Of a stretch of DNA of 32,649 bases, positions 22,226 through 30,304 are shown in pieces. The stretch covers positions 1-32,649 of the forward strand of contig NZ_CALPCP010000041.1 in NCBI RefSeq assembly GCF_943192995.1. The letters run 5' to 3'. This DNA is from Flintibacter muris. GTDB lineage: Bacteria; Bacillota; Clostridia; Oscillospirales; Oscillospiraceae. A program made the translations under genes and the position numbers. How positions within the stretch are numbered: the first letter of the stretch is position 1; each line of letters opens with the position of its first letter. Below the pieces are notes generated by a model. The model saw only the letters and a list, made by a program, of their open reading frames with translations. It was not told where the DNA came from and made no database searches.

Positions 22226-22235
22226 GAGTGGGAAT
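22226..22235 (+). repeat. attR core / shared boundary of the two elements
   Basis: GAGTGGGAAT is identical to the end of guaA at 12404-12413. It ends the mobilizable element and, because a second integrase gene begins 128 bp further on, also appears to be the left end of the following prophage-like element. Confidence 0.7.
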
Positions 22236-22285
22236 AAATTGATTTTTAGAGCGCACACTATATATTGCGTTTGATGTGAAAAATG

Positions 22286-22322
22286 CCACGACGCAGACGC
22301 AAAATGTTGTGTTGCGTCGTGG
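22286..22322. terminator. Terminator of the prophage integrase gene
   Basis: CCACGACGCA (22286-22295) pairs with TGCGTCGTGG (22313-22322). T-rich tails flank both sides (ATTTTT on the minus strand, CTCTTTTTC on the plus). It lies 41 bp beyond the integrase stop. Confidence 0.75.
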
Positions 22323-22362
22323 TACTCTTTTTCTCTGGCGTACCGGAAACGTACCGTTTGCT

Positions 22363-23523
22363 TCAAACAGCTCCTTTTTCGGCCTGTTCGAGCCGTTCTG
22401 ACACGTCCTCGAGGGAGTCGATGCCAACGGGGGCTGCTGGGGGCTCCCCCCTGGCCCGGCGGTCCAGATCATCCGCCATCCCCTGCTTTTTGTCTGGGTA
22501 CAGATGGGAGTAGGTTGCCATGGCCACCTCCACCGTGTCCCCCAGGCGCTCGGCCACGGCCACGATGGAGTAACCCAGGTCCACCAGCAAGGCGGCATGG
22601 CTGTGCCGGAGGTCATGTATCCTGATTCGTTGGACTCCGGCCGCCTCCGCAGCACGATCCAGCTCCCGGTTCAGGGTGCCGTGGTTGAAATAGAAAATGC
22701 GATCCCCCGGCTCGATTTCGTAGAGGGCGGAGATGTAACTCTGCACCTCGCCATAGAGAAACGTCGGCATGGGCACCTCCCGGACGCTATTGTCAGTCTT
22801 GGGCGGGCCGGGGGCATCCTCCCCCGCCTCCCTGTGGTGGGTCTTGTTGACCCTCACCATCTTGGAAGGGAGAATATCTGCAGGGGTCAGCGCCAAGCAC
22901 TCCCCCACCCGGAGCCCACACCAATACATGATCTGGAACGCCACCCTGAAACCGGGCTTCGTTACTTGCTCCAGGGCGGTGTCAAACTCGGCGGTCGTCC
23001 AGAAGTCCATTTTGCGAGCCTTTTTCTTCCCCATGAAGCCGGCCGGCAAGCAGGGATTTTGCCGCAGGCCGTAGTACATCACCGCATAGTTGAAAATGGC
23101 GGATAGACGGCTGTTGACGGTGCGGAGGTATGAGGGGGCATACTTCCGCCCGTTGTGCGGATTGATAGCGGATATCATTTTGTTCTGCCACTTGCGGACA
23201 GTGACGGCATCGATCTTGTCCACCTGCAGCTTGCCGAAGAACGGGAGCAGCCAAGTGTTGATGATGCTGTCCTGGGTCCCTCTGGTGGTTCCTCGGACAC
23301 GATGATCAGCATCCTCCTGGTAGAGCTGCACCAAGGAAGCGAAGGACATATCGCACCGCTTCTCCGCCTTCAGCAGAAATTCCCGCTCAAAATCCTGAGC
23401 ATCCTTTTTGCGCTCAAAGCCCTCCTTCTTTTTCTTTTTCCGATTCCCGGTCCAGTCCAAATACCAGAACGACGCCATCCAGCGGACAGCTCCATCCTTG
23501 GTTGTGTATTTATAAGCAGGCAC
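22363..23523 (-). CDS. int: Tyrosine integrase of the prophage-like element
   Basis: This 386-residue tyrosine recombinase is homologous to the integrase at 13511-14587 (shared MPAYK start, WTGN/WTGK motif, YWCGLRVGECLALTP, RIRIHDLRHSH). Catalytic residues visible are Arg in GLRVGE, HDLRHSH (about 303-309) and Tyr in TYSHLYP (about 338). The usual GH before the tyrosine motif is GD (LGDTVEVA), a known variation in Firmicutes phage integrases. GTG 23523 is the start because GGGGGGTGG lies just upstream; a longer frame extends into the preceding repressor gene. Similar integrases and a shared core suggest that both elements target guaA. Confidence 0.92.
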   Translation of the reverse strand: MPAYKYTTKDGAVRWMASFWYLDWTGNRKKKKKEGFERKKDAQDFEREFLLKAEKRCDMSFASLVQLYQEDADHRVRGTTRGTQDSIINTWLLPFFGKLQVDKIDAVTVRKWQNKMISAINPHNGRKYAPSYLRTVNSRLSAIFNYAVMYYGLRQNPCLPAGFMGKKKARKMDFWTTAEFDTALEQVTKPGFRVAFQIMYWCGLRVGECLALTPADILPSKMVRVNKTHHREAGEDAPGPPKTDNSVREVPMPTFLYGEVQSYISALYEIEPGDRIFYFNHGTLNRELDRAAEAAGVQRIRIHDLRHSHAALLVDLGYSIVAVAERLGDTVEVAMATYSHLYPDKKQGMADDLDRRARGEPPAAPVGIDSLEDVSERLEQAEKGAV

Positions 23524-23547
23524 GAAACCACCCCCCCTTGCAAGACC

Positions 23548-23577
23548 GCCCCGGCCGCCAGCCGGGGCGCTTTTTTT
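23548..23577 (+). terminator. Plus-oriented hairpin with T-run inside the minus-strand int operon
   Basis: GCCCCGGC (23548-23555) and GCCGGGGC (23561-23568) are followed by seven T residues on the plus strand. The genes on both sides are read from the minus strand, where the same hairpin follows the repressor stop without a T-run. It may end an antisense transcript entering from the integrase side or act as an attenuating hairpin before int. Confidence 0.6.
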
Positions 23578-24034
23578 ATTCTTCAGGTGGTTGAGACTCC
23601 TGACGCTCGGTCTTGGCCTGCTCATCGGCCAGCCGCAGCAGATCCATGTACTCCACCACCCGGCGCTTTGATTTCTTGGACAGACGTTGGAACCGGCCAG
23701 CCAGAGCCAGAATCTCCGGGTCCTTGATACAGTCCAGGAGCAGGGTGCGGTTTTCCTCCGAAAGCGTGTCGGCTCCTTCCACCAGGGCAACGGCATCCCA
23801 GACGATTTGCGGTGTGGCGCGGGATGTGCCGCGCTTCCGGTCATCGGACAGCCCTAAAATGAAATCCGCTGATACTCCATCGAAGATGATGACAAGCTGA
23901 CGGAGCGTATCCTCTTGGAGCTGGATGCCGCCATTTTCGTATTTGGACACCACCGAGGGCTGCACCCCGAGCCGGGCGGCTAATTCCTTTTGGCTCAATC
24001 CCGCTTCTTTGCGGAGCATAGATACTCGATTCAT
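23576..24034 (-). CDS. CI-like XRE repressor of the prophage
   Basis: The 152-residue protein has an N-terminal helix-turn-helix (VSMLRKEAGLSQKELAARLG and QPSVVSKYENGGIQLQEDTL, residues 4-46) followed by a helical C-terminal region. There is no peptidase-type cleavage domain, so induction is probably not by RecA-stimulated self-cleavage. ATG 24034 has GGAGG 8 nt upstream. It faces the cro-like gene across a divergent promoter region with palindromic operators, the classic lysogeny switch layout. Confidence 0.85.
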   Translation of the reverse strand: MNRVSMLRKEAGLSQKELAARLGVQPSVVSKYENGGIQLQEDTLRQLVIIFDGVSADFILGLSDDRKRGTSRATPQIVWDAVALVEGADTLSEENRTLLLDCIKDPEILALAGRFQRLSKKSKRRVVEYMDLLRLADEQAKTERQESQPPEE

Positions 24035-24060
24035 AACATACACCTCCAATTGTCCCTTTT

Positions 24061-24158
24061 ATTTTACTATTTCTTTTTGAGAAACACAAGGAGAAATTTG
24101 CCGGAAAAGAAACTTCTTTTGAAAACGGCTTGACATTCCTAAAAGGAAGTGTTAGTAT
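24061..24158. promoter_or_regulatory. Divergent lysogeny-switch promoters and operators
   Basis: Plus strand: TTGACA (24130-24135), 17 bp, TAGTAT (24153-24158). Minus strand: TTGTGT (24089-24084), 17 bp, TAAAAT (24066-24061). Palindromes TTCCT-AAA-AGGAA (24136-24148) and TTTCT-TTTTG-AGAAA (about 24070-24084) lie in the spacers of the two promoters, where repressor or Cro would bind. Confidence 0.75.
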
Positions 24159-24210
24159 AGGACTACGCAAAAGTTCCTTAAAAGAATTTTTTAAGAAAGG
24201 GGGGTCAAGG

Positions 24211-24432
24211 ATGGCAAACAGGATGCGGGAGTTACGACTGGAGCACCATGAAACGCAGCGGGACCTGGCGGAGCTCTTGGGGCTTAAATCCGCAGTCCTT
24301 TACTGCAAGCGGGAGATCGGCTATCATCCCGTAACGCTGGAGGAAGCCTTCAAGCTGTCCCTTCATTGGGGGCTTACCATTGAGGAGATTTTTTTTGCGG
24401 ATGAAGTTTCCTTAAAAGAGAGCTCCGCCTAA
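24211..24432 (+). CDS. Cro-like XRE regulator
   Basis: The 73-residue single-domain XRE protein (MRELRLEHHETQRDLAELLG, then AVLYCKREIGYHPVTLEEAF) is encoded first on the plus side of the switch. By position it is the Cro counterpart of the repressor at 23576-24034. ATG 24211 lies behind GGGGGG; the frame extends upstream across the promoter and is not used there. Confidence 0.8.
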   Translation: MANRMRELRLEHHETQRDLAELLGLKSAVLYCKREIGYHPVTLEEAFKLSLHWGLTIEEIFFADEVSLKESSA

Positions 24433-24469
24433 TCTGAAAAAAGTTTACCACAAGGAAGGAGGATAATAA

Positions 24470-24952
24470 ATGCCCAGAAACGCCACGAAAGCGGCTGACA
24501 ACGTGTTTTATCTCGCACGAAAAGCGGCGGAAAAGTGCAACGACCATCTGGGAAGCCGTGAGGGTGCGGCGGAGGAAACCGGCATTGACCGTACCCGCCT
24601 GGCCCGCATCGAGGCCGGGGTCCTCGTTCCCTACCCCGAGGAAGTCCTGATGATGGCCCACGCCTACCAGGCCCCCCAGCTCTGCAATCACTACTGCGCC
24701 AGTCTCTGTCCGCTGGGCAAAAAGACGATCCCGCCCTGCGAACTGCTCCAGATTGACCGCCTGGCCCTCAAGGTCATGTCGGCCATGCAGGGGGCCAGCT
24801 GTGTACAGCAGATTATTCTGGAGATTGCCGGCGACGGCCAGATCACCCAGGACGAGGTCCCCCAGCTGGAACAGGTGATGAAGAACCTGGAGACCATGGA
24901 ACGCGCCTCGATGGAGCTCCGCCTTTGGATGCAGAAGTACGTCGGACAATAG
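24470..24952 (+). CDS. XRE-type early regulator
   Basis: This 160-residue protein has an N-terminal helix-turn-helix around residues 28-55 (SREGAAEETGIDRTRLARIE). A cysteine-containing stretch follows (LCNHYCASLCP, about 74-84), possibly metal-binding, and then a helical C-terminus. The start has AAGGAGG well placed. Such proteins are frequent second regulators in prophages of Oscillospiraceae; target genes are unknown. Confidence 0.7.
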   Translation: MPRNATKAADNVFYLARKAAEKCNDHLGSREGAAEETGIDRTRLARIEAGVLVPYPEEVLMMAHAYQAPQLCNHYCASLCPLGKKTIPPCELLQIDRLALKVMSAMQGASCVQQIILEIAGDGQITQDEVPQLEQVMKNLETMERASMELRLWMQKYVGQ

Positions 24953-24965
24953 GAGGGCCCACGCC

Positions 24966-25163
24966 ATGGCAGATATCGAACGGAAGGAGCAGGAAGTCCC
25001 CAAGTACGTCAAGGTCCGGGAGGTCATGCAGTTGTGCGAGGTCAGCGAGAGCCGGGCCTACCGTATCATGCAGCAGCTCAACAAGGAGCTGGAAGCCCAA
25101 GGCTTTGTTACCACCTCGGGCCGGGTGTCCCGGAAATACCTCATGGAAAGGCTTTACATTTAG
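24966..25163 (+). CDS. Excisionase-like winged-helix protein
   Basis: The 65-residue protein (YVKVREVMQLCEVSESRAYR, then GRVSRKYLMERLYI) is a homologue of the excisionase at 13310-13498. It shares the helix-turn-helix, the ELEAQGF/ELKQKGF linker and the GRVSR-KY tail. The ATG is 13 bp after the previous stop with GGAGGG upstream. It is expected to direct integrase towards excision or to act as an early regulator. Confidence 0.75.
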   Translation: MADIERKEQEVPKYVKVREVMQLCEVSESRAYRIMQQLNKELEAQGFVTTSGRVSRKYLMERLYI

Positions 25164-25182
25164 CAGAAAGGAGTTGAATGCG

Positions 25183-25431
25183 GTGAAAGTGAACGAGCGG
25201 CTGATCTTCGCAGTACTGGAGCTGATTATTATCCTCTGCCTGACGGGCATTACCTTCGAGCTTGGCCGCGCTTTTGCGCTGGCGGAGCGGGGATATAAAG
25301 CCTGCGGCGGTGAGTACCTCATCTTGGCGCTCCCGGCCCTCTACTATGCCGGGAAGAGGACTGTGAAGGATTGGCTGGCGGACCTCCGGGAGATTCGGAG
25401 GGGCGGCAACCCCTGGAGAAAGGAGGAGTAA
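25183..25431 (+). CDS. Small two-helix membrane protein
   Basis: The 82-residue product has hydrophobic segments at about residues 6-29 (LIFAVLELIIILCLTGITFE) and 43-56 (GEYLILALPALYYA), then a basic tail (DLREIRRGG). GTG 25183 is used, 9 nt behind GGAG. The family was not recognised; such proteins are common in early operons of gut phages. Confidence 0.6.
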   Translation: MKVNERLIFAVLELIIILCLTGITFELGRAFALAERGYKACGGEYLILALPALYYAGKRTVKDWLADLREIRRGGNPWRKEE

Positions 25432-25436
25432 GCGCC

Positions 25437-25571
25437 ATGCCCTATTACAACATCTGCCCTCACTGCGGCAGCCACCTTGACCCGGGAGAGCGGTGCGACT
25501 GCCAGAGCAAGGGCCCGGAACCTAAACAGCGGGAGTCCGCTGACGAAAAAAAGGAGGCTAAATCAGCATGA
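25437..25571 (+). CDS. Zinc-ribbon microprotein
   Basis: The 44-residue product opens MPYYNICPHCGSHLDPGERC and has a CxxC...CxC arrangement (Cys7, Cys10, Cys20, Cys22), a compact zinc ribbon, followed by a charged tail. AGGAGGAG lies just upstream of ATG 25437. It overlaps the next gene by ATGA. Confidence 0.65.
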   Translation: MPYYNICPHCGSHLDPGERCDCQSKGPEPKQRESADEKKEAKSA

Positions 25572-25936
25572 CGAACATTATCAAGGTTCAGTTTTTCAAA
25601 GGCGGCACCCCGGTGGGCAAAGCGTACAGCTACTACACGCCTGAGCCGGTGGATGTCGGGGACATCGTGGATGTCAAGACCAACCACGGAACCGCCCGCG
25701 CCATGGTGGTCCAGGCGGACGTGCCGGAGTCGGAGATCGCCGCCTTCAAGCCCGCCGTCAAGACCATCATCGGCAAGTCGGCCTGCCGGTGCGAGGAGTG
25801 CGCCGAGTTCACCGCCATCGGAGAGGGCGACCACATCTGCGGCGCTGATCCGCACAAGATGCCGGTCAGCGAGTACACCCCTACGGAGGACTACTTCTGG
25901 TGCAAAGGTGCCCATTTCTCCAGCCTGGAGGGATAG
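25568..25936 (+). CDS. Phage early protein with PriA-N-terminal-like domain
   Basis: The 122-residue protein begins with a segment reminiscent of the 3'-DNA-binding domain of PriA helicase (GKAYSYYTPEPVDVGDIVDV, then GTARAMVVQADV, residues 17-53). The second half contains cysteines (CRCEEC, CGADPHK) that could bind zinc. It is translationally coupled to the zinc-ribbon gene. A role in phage DNA replication is possible but not shown. Confidence 0.55.
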   Translation: MTNIIKVQFFKGGTPVGKAYSYYTPEPVDVGDIVDVKTNHGTARAMVVQADVPESEIAAFKPAVKTIIGKSACRCEECAEFTAIGEGDHICGADPHKMPVSEYTPTEDYFWCKGAHFSSLEG

Positions 25937-25939
25937 GCC

Positions 25940-26266
25940 ATGCCGAACCCAAAAGCACCGCGGTTTCTGGTGGATGTAAGGGACGAAGCCTCCGGTTACC
26001 TGGGCCGTGAGCTGACGGACTCCGAGTGGGCCGAAGCCTACCCGCCAGCGGCACAGAAGCTGTCCCGCATCATCCAGCTGTACGGAGACGACGGCGGAGA
26101 TCGCCGTCAGCCCTGGTACCTCGGAAAGCTGGTGCAGGAGCACATCGCATTCAGCATCATTTCCACCTACTGCGCCATAAGCGCACAAAAAAAGACCGCC
26201 TCCGAAGAGGACGGCCTTCTCACCACCACAAATATAACACCTAAATTCACTAACTGTCAATCCTGA
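25940..26266 (+). CDS. Hypothetical phage early protein
   Basis: The 108-residue protein has no recognised motif; it contains GRELTDSEWAEAYPPAAQKL and an amphipathic C-terminal half. It starts 3 bp after the previous stop. An inverted repeat (CCGCCTC-CGAA-GAGGACGG, about 26190-26215) lies within its 3' part, and AT-rich sequence follows before the next gene. It probably belongs to the same operon. Confidence 0.5.
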   Translation: MPNPKAPRFLVDVRDEASGYLGRELTDSEWAEAYPPAAQKLSRIIQLYGDDGGDRRQPWYLGKLVQEHIAFSIISTYCAISAQKKTASEEDGLLTTTNITPKFTNCQS

Positions 26267-26279
26267 AAGGAGATGCGGC

Positions 26280-28271
26280 ATGAAAATCAACACCCTGCGG
26301 CTTGAGAATTTCCAGGGCATCAAGGCCGCCACATTCGACTTCAAGGGCCAGAGCGCCAGCGTTTACGGCGATAACGCCACCGGCAAGACCACCCTGTTCA
26401 ATGCGCTGACGTGGCTCCTTTTTGACCGCCCCAGCACCGGGGCCAAGGGCTACACCCCCAAGACCAAGGGCCCGGACGGGGACGTTCACTACCTCGACCA
26501 CGCCGCCGAGGCGCAGTTCACCATGGACGGCGGACGGCTGGTGACGCTCCGAAAGGTCTTTCACGAGAACTATAAGAAAAAGCGCGGCTCTGCTACGGAG
26601 GAGTTCGACGGCCACAGCGTGGACTTCTTCATCGACGGTGTTCCCGTCAAGGAGAAGGAGTACACCGCCGCCCTCCTGGGCTTCTGCGGCGGGGCCGAGC
26701 AGATGAAGATGCTGACCATGCCCCACTACTTCCCGGAGGATATGCCCTGGGAGGCCCGCCGGAAGATTCTGCTGGAGGTCTGCGGGGATGTTACCGACAC
26801 CGAGGTGATCGCCAGCAACGGCGAACTGGGGGAGTTGCCCACCTACCTCCTGATGCCGGGTACCGCCGACCAGCACTATACGGTGGACGAGTACAAGAAG
26901 ATTGCTGCCGCCCAGAAGGCCGACATCAACAAGCAGCTCCTGGGCATTCCTGGCCGCATCGACGAGGCGCAGCGGGCCATCCCGGAAGAGACCATTGATG
27001 TGGCGGCCATTGACGCCCAGCTCTCGGCCCTCCAGACCAAGCAGGATGGGCTGATGGAACAGAAAGCCGCTCTCCTGGCCGGGGACACTGCCACAGCGGA
27101 AGCCCGCAAGCGGGTGGCCGCCGCCGAGGCGGCGCTGGCGGAGGCCCGCACCGCCCACCTCAACCGGGCGGCAGAGGCGAATCAGGGCACCCAGGCTTCC
27201 ATTACGGCGCTCCAAGGGCGCATCTCTACGGTCATGAGCGGGAAATACCACCTCCGGGCGGAGCTCGACCGCCAGAACATGAACCTGGAACGGCTTCAGG
27301 GCCGCCGGGCGGATCTGCTGCAGGAATACGCTTCTATCCAGGCCGAGACCTGGGACGAGGGGCAGGCGGTCTGCCCGACCTGCCACCGGGAGCTCCCTGC
27401 AGAGGACGTCACCCGAATGCGGGAGGCGTTCAATATTGGCAAGAGCAACCGCCTTCAGGCGGTCAATCAGCAGGGCCAGCGGGAGGCCAGCAAGGAAATG
27501 ATCGAGGGCCTTCAGGCGCAGATCGCCGGGCTCCAGACGGAGTTCGATGCTGCCGAGGCGGAGCTGAAGAATCTCACCGATGAGCAGGCTTCGCTGCAGG
27601 CCAAGCTGGTGACGCCCACGCCCTTCGAGCAGACCACAGAATACGCCAGTCTCGCCGCCGCAGTGGCCGCCAGCAAGGCCGCGGAGGCTGGGGCGGGCCA
27701 GACTACCACCACCGCCCTGGAGGCCTTGAACGCCCAGATTCAGGCCGTCTACGCCGAGTCCCGCGAGCTCCAGCAGCAGAAGGGCAAAGCGGATCAGGCG
27801 GAGGCCCAGCGGAAACGCATCGCAGAGCTACAGGATCAGGAAAAGGCTCTGTCGGCGCAGTACGAGGAGCTGGAGAAGGGGATTTACCTTTGCGAGCAGT
27901 TCACCAAGGCCAAGGTCAGGATGCTCACCGACCGCATCAACGGGAAATTCAAGAATGTCCGGTTCCGCCTTTTCTTGGAACAGGTGAACGGCGGTGTCAA
28001 GGATGACTGCGAGGTCCTGGTGCCCAATGAGGCGGGCTCCATGGTTCCCTTCCGGGATGCCAACAACGCCGCTCGCATCAATGCCGGACTGGAGATCATT
28101 GAGACCTTGGCCTATCACTGGGGGATTTCCATGCCGGTATTCATTGACAACGCCGAGAGCGTGACCCGGCTGGCTCATACGGCCATGCAGACGGTCCGGC
28201 TGGTGGTTTCCGAGCAGGATGCCAAGCTCCGCTTGGAACTGGACGAGACGAAGGGAGGCGCAGCGGCATGA
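26280..28271 (+). CDS. SbcC/Rad50-like SMC-family ATPase
   Basis: The 663-residue protein has an N-terminal ATPase half with Walker A YGDNATGKTT (residues 29-38) and a Q-loop-like TFDFKGQ start. A long Ala/Glu/Gln-rich coiled coil (about 210-560) is interrupted by a CPTC zinc-hook motif near residue 365. The C-terminal half carries GLEIIETLAYHWGISMPVFI followed by DNAESV, a Walker B variant. Phage SbcC-like ATPases work with recombinases in DNA end processing. No SbcD nuclease gene is adjacent. The ATG has AAAGGAG upstream. Confidence 0.85.
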   Translation: MKINTLRLENFQGIKAATFDFKGQSASVYGDNATGKTTLFNALTWLLFDRPSTGAKGYTPKTKGPDGDVHYLDHAAEAQFTMDGGRLVTLRKVFHENYKKKRGSATEEFDGHSVDFFIDGVPVKEKEYTAALLGFCGGAEQMKMLTMPHYFPEDMPWEARRKILLEVCGDVTDTEVIASNGELGELPTYLLMPGTADQHYTVDEYKKIAAAQKADINKQLLGIPGRIDEAQRAIPEETIDVAAIDAQLSALQTKQDGLMEQKAALLAGDTATAEARKRVAAAEAALAEARTAHLNRAAEANQGTQASITALQGRISTVMSGKYHLRAELDRQNMNLERLQGRRADLLQEYASIQAETWDEGQAVCPTCHRELPAEDVTRMREAFNIGKSNRLQAVNQQGQREASKEMIEGLQAQIAGLQTEFDAAEAELKNLTDEQASLQAKLVTPTPFEQTTEYASLAAAVAASKAAEAGAGQTTTTALEALNAQIQAVYAESRELQQQKGKADQAEAQRKRIAELQDQEKALSAQYEELEKGIYLCEQFTKAKVRMLTDRINGKFKNVRFRLFLEQVNGGVKDDCEVLVPNEAGSMVPFRDANNAARINAGLEIIETLAYHWGISMPVFIDNAESVTRLAHTAMQTVRLVVSEQDAKLRLELDETKGGAAA

Positions 28272-28564
28272 TGTTCGGAAAACCCAAGACCACCGCCCCC
28301 TACCTGACACGGGCACTGGAAGCCATCGATGCTGAGAAGTTCCCCGAGGCCCAGCAGATCATCCAGGATGGCGCCATCGACTACTTTGTCCGCTTCAAGC
28401 CGGCCGCCGCTACTATCCCGGTCAAGGACGCTCCGCTCCTGATCCACCTCTACCGCCACATGGCTGACGAGCTGGAGCGGGCCGATCCGGTGGCCGCTTC
28501 CCTGGCCGAGAAGCTCAAGCCCATCAAACTGCCGCCGATTACCTTTACCCGGCGGAGCAAATAA
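28268..28564 (+). CDS. Hypothetical protein between the ATPase and RecT
   Basis: The 98-residue mostly helical protein contains the stretches LTRALEAIDAEKFPEAQQII and LLIHLYRHMADELERADPVA. Its start overlaps the ATPase stop by ATGA and recT follows 13 bp later, so it belongs to the recombination module. The family was not recognised. Confidence 0.6.
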   Translation: MMFGKPKTTAPYLTRALEAIDAEKFPEAQQIIQDGAIDYFVRFKPAAATIPVKDAPLLIHLYRHMADELERADPVAASLAEKLKPIKLPPITFTRRSK

Positions 28565-28577
28565 GGAGGATATGAAA

Positions 28578-29738
28578 ATGGCAACCAATCAGAGAACGCA
28601 GACCACTACCGCCCCCGCTCCGGCTCCCGCACCCCAGGCCGGGGCCCTCCAGCCCCAGGGTGAGCAGAAGCCTAATATGTCCGAACGGTTCACCAGCAAG
28701 GTGATGATGGAGTTCGGCAGCAGCGTCGGGGCCATCCAGGTCACCGACTACCAGCGCCAGCTGATCCAGGGCTACTTCGTCGCCATTGACCGGGCCCTGA
28801 AGGCCGCCGAGGAAGAGCGCCTGCGGAAGAACGACAACAACCGGGATCACAAGTACGACAACCCCCTCCCCGTCACCTGGGAGAACGTGAACCTGAACGA
28901 TCTGGCGCTGGATGTTGTCGACTACGCTCGCATGGGGCTGGACATGATGCAGAAGAACCACCTGTTCGCCATCCCTTTCAAGAACAACAAGGCGCAGAAG
29001 TACGACGTGAACCTGATGCCCGGCTACAACGGCATCCAGTACATCGCTGAGAAGTACGCCCTGGAAACGCCGGTGGCGGTCACCATTGAGCTGGTCTACT
29101 CCACCGACACCTTCCGCCCCATCAAGAAAACGGCGGGTGTCCGGGTGGAGAGCTACGAGTTCGCCATCAACGACGCCTTCAACCGTGGTGAAATCGTTGG
29201 CGGCTTCGGCTACATCGAGTATCAGGACCCGCTGAAGAACAAACTGGTCATTATGACCCTGCGGGATATTGAGAAGCGCAAACCCAAGTATGCGTCCGCC
29301 AACTTCTGGGGCGGCACCCAGAAGGTCTGGGAGAACGGAAAACAGGTCGAGCAGCAGACCGATGGCTGGTATGAGGAAATGTGCCTGAAAACCATCAAGC
29401 GGGAGGTCTACAGCGCCAAGTATATGCCGGTCGATCCCAAGAAGGTGGATGACAGCTACCAGTACATGAAGCTCCGGGAAGCCAGAATTGCGGAGCTGGA
29501 GGCTCAGGATGTGATCGACATCTACGCTAACGGCGAGGTTATCGACACCACGCCCCAGGCTCTGCCCGGCACCCCCGCCCCAGAACTGCCCGCACCGCCC
29601 CAGGGCTTCGAGGTAAACCAGGGCACCGGGGAGATCACCAAGGAGCCCGCTCCTGCCGTCAGTACCGGGGCTCCCCAGCCGACTGCCGGAGCGGCCACGG
29701 CGGACGGCCAGACTACCATTGGCGGGCCCTCGTTTTAA
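28578..29738 (+). CDS. recT: RecT-family single-strand annealing protein
   Basis: The 386-residue RecT-type recombinase pairs complementary single strands in phage recombination. Recognisable parts are LALDVVDYARMGLDMMQKNH, DVNLMPGYNGIQYIAEKYA and the late FWGGTQKVWENG-WYEEMCLKTI region. A Pro/Ala-rich N-terminus (about residues 10-25) and a Pro/Gly-rich C-terminal tail (from about 310) are probably disordered. ATG 28578 is preferred to 28572 because AGGAGG then lies 8 nt away. Its stop overlaps the next start as TAATG. Confidence 0.92.
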   Translation: MATNQRTQTTTAPAPAPAPQAGALQPQGEQKPNMSERFTSKVMMEFGSSVGAIQVTDYQRQLIQGYFVAIDRALKAAEEERLRKNDNNRDHKYDNPLPVTWENVNLNDLALDVVDYARMGLDMMQKNHLFAIPFKNNKAQKYDVNLMPGYNGIQYIAEKYALETPVAVTIELVYSTDTFRPIKKTAGVRVESYEFAINDAFNRGEIVGGFGYIEYQDPLKNKLVIMTLRDIEKRKPKYASANFWGGTQKVWENGKQVEQQTDGWYEEMCLKTIKREVYSAKYMPVDPKKVDDSYQYMKLREARIAELEAQDVIDIYANGEVIDTTPQALPGTPAPELPAPPQGFEVNQGTGEITKEPAPAVSTGAPQPTAGAATADGQTTIGGPSF

Positions 29739-30304
29739 TGGAGATCAAGGCTCTCGCATCCGGCAGTACAGGTAATGCCTACATCGTCGGAGACGGGCAG
29801 ACAACGGTGCTGCTGGATGCGGGAATACCCGTAAAAGCCCTCCAGGTCGGCAGCGGCTTCCGCCTGCGGCAATTCGCTGGGTGCTTTATCACCCACGCCC
29901 ACAAGGACCACAGCAAGGCCGCCGCGGGCCTTGCCCGGCTGGGGATGGATATCTACACCAGCCAAGGCACCATAGACGCCTGCGGCCTGGCGGGGCACAG
30001 GATGCACCCGGTGAAAGCCCTGGAGGAATTTCAATTGGGAACTTTTCAAGTTCTACCTTTCGATGTGGAGCATGTTGTACCAGAGCCCCTTGGTTTTCTG
30101 CTCACCAGTACGGCTACCGGGGAAAAGCTGCTCTACTTCACAGACACCTATTTTGTGAGGTACCGCTTTACCGGGCTGACCCACATCATGGCTGAGTGCA
30201 ATTACTCCCGAGAGGGCATCCAGCGCAGCGTGGAGGCGGGCTACATCCCCATTGAGCGGGTGCCGCGCCTAGAACTTTTTGTCCGAGAACAAAGAACTAT
30301 CTGA
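29738..30304 (+). pseudogene. Phage MBL-fold metallo-hydrolase, C-terminally truncated
   Basis: The beta-lactamase-fold start is clear: ALASGSTGNAYIV, LLDAGIPVK, the metal site THAHKDHSKA (about residues 52-61), LPFDVEHVVPEPLGF and FTDTYFV. Family members continue after a segment like GYIPIERVPRL with about 50-60 more residues. Here the sequence changes after VPRL (about position 30270) into unrelated residues and stops. A deletion joins it to another gene fragment. These proteins usually follow recT in phages of gut Clostridia. Confidence 0.75.

Larger units (their letters stand above)
12404..22235. mobile_element. Integrative mobilizable element in the 3' end of guaA
   Basis: The element is bounded by a 10-bp direct repeat, GAGTGGGAAT, at 12404-12413 (last codons of guaA) and 22226-22235. 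Just inside each end lies a second direct repeat of arm-type sites (12472-12493 and 22102-22123). The order is repressor, excisionase, integrase, MobC-like, RepA-like ATPase, origin region and MobV relaxase, then a minus-strand defence operon. No type IV secretion genes are present, so it would need a helper. The part from about 17750 to 22235 is visibly more AT-rich than the rest. The 3' end of guaA is a known hot spot for genomic islands. Confidence 0.85.

Noticed and set aside
26250..27386. 378-codon minus-strand frame
   Set aside because: It is antisense to the SbcC-like ATPase, whose motifs are unambiguous; composition only.
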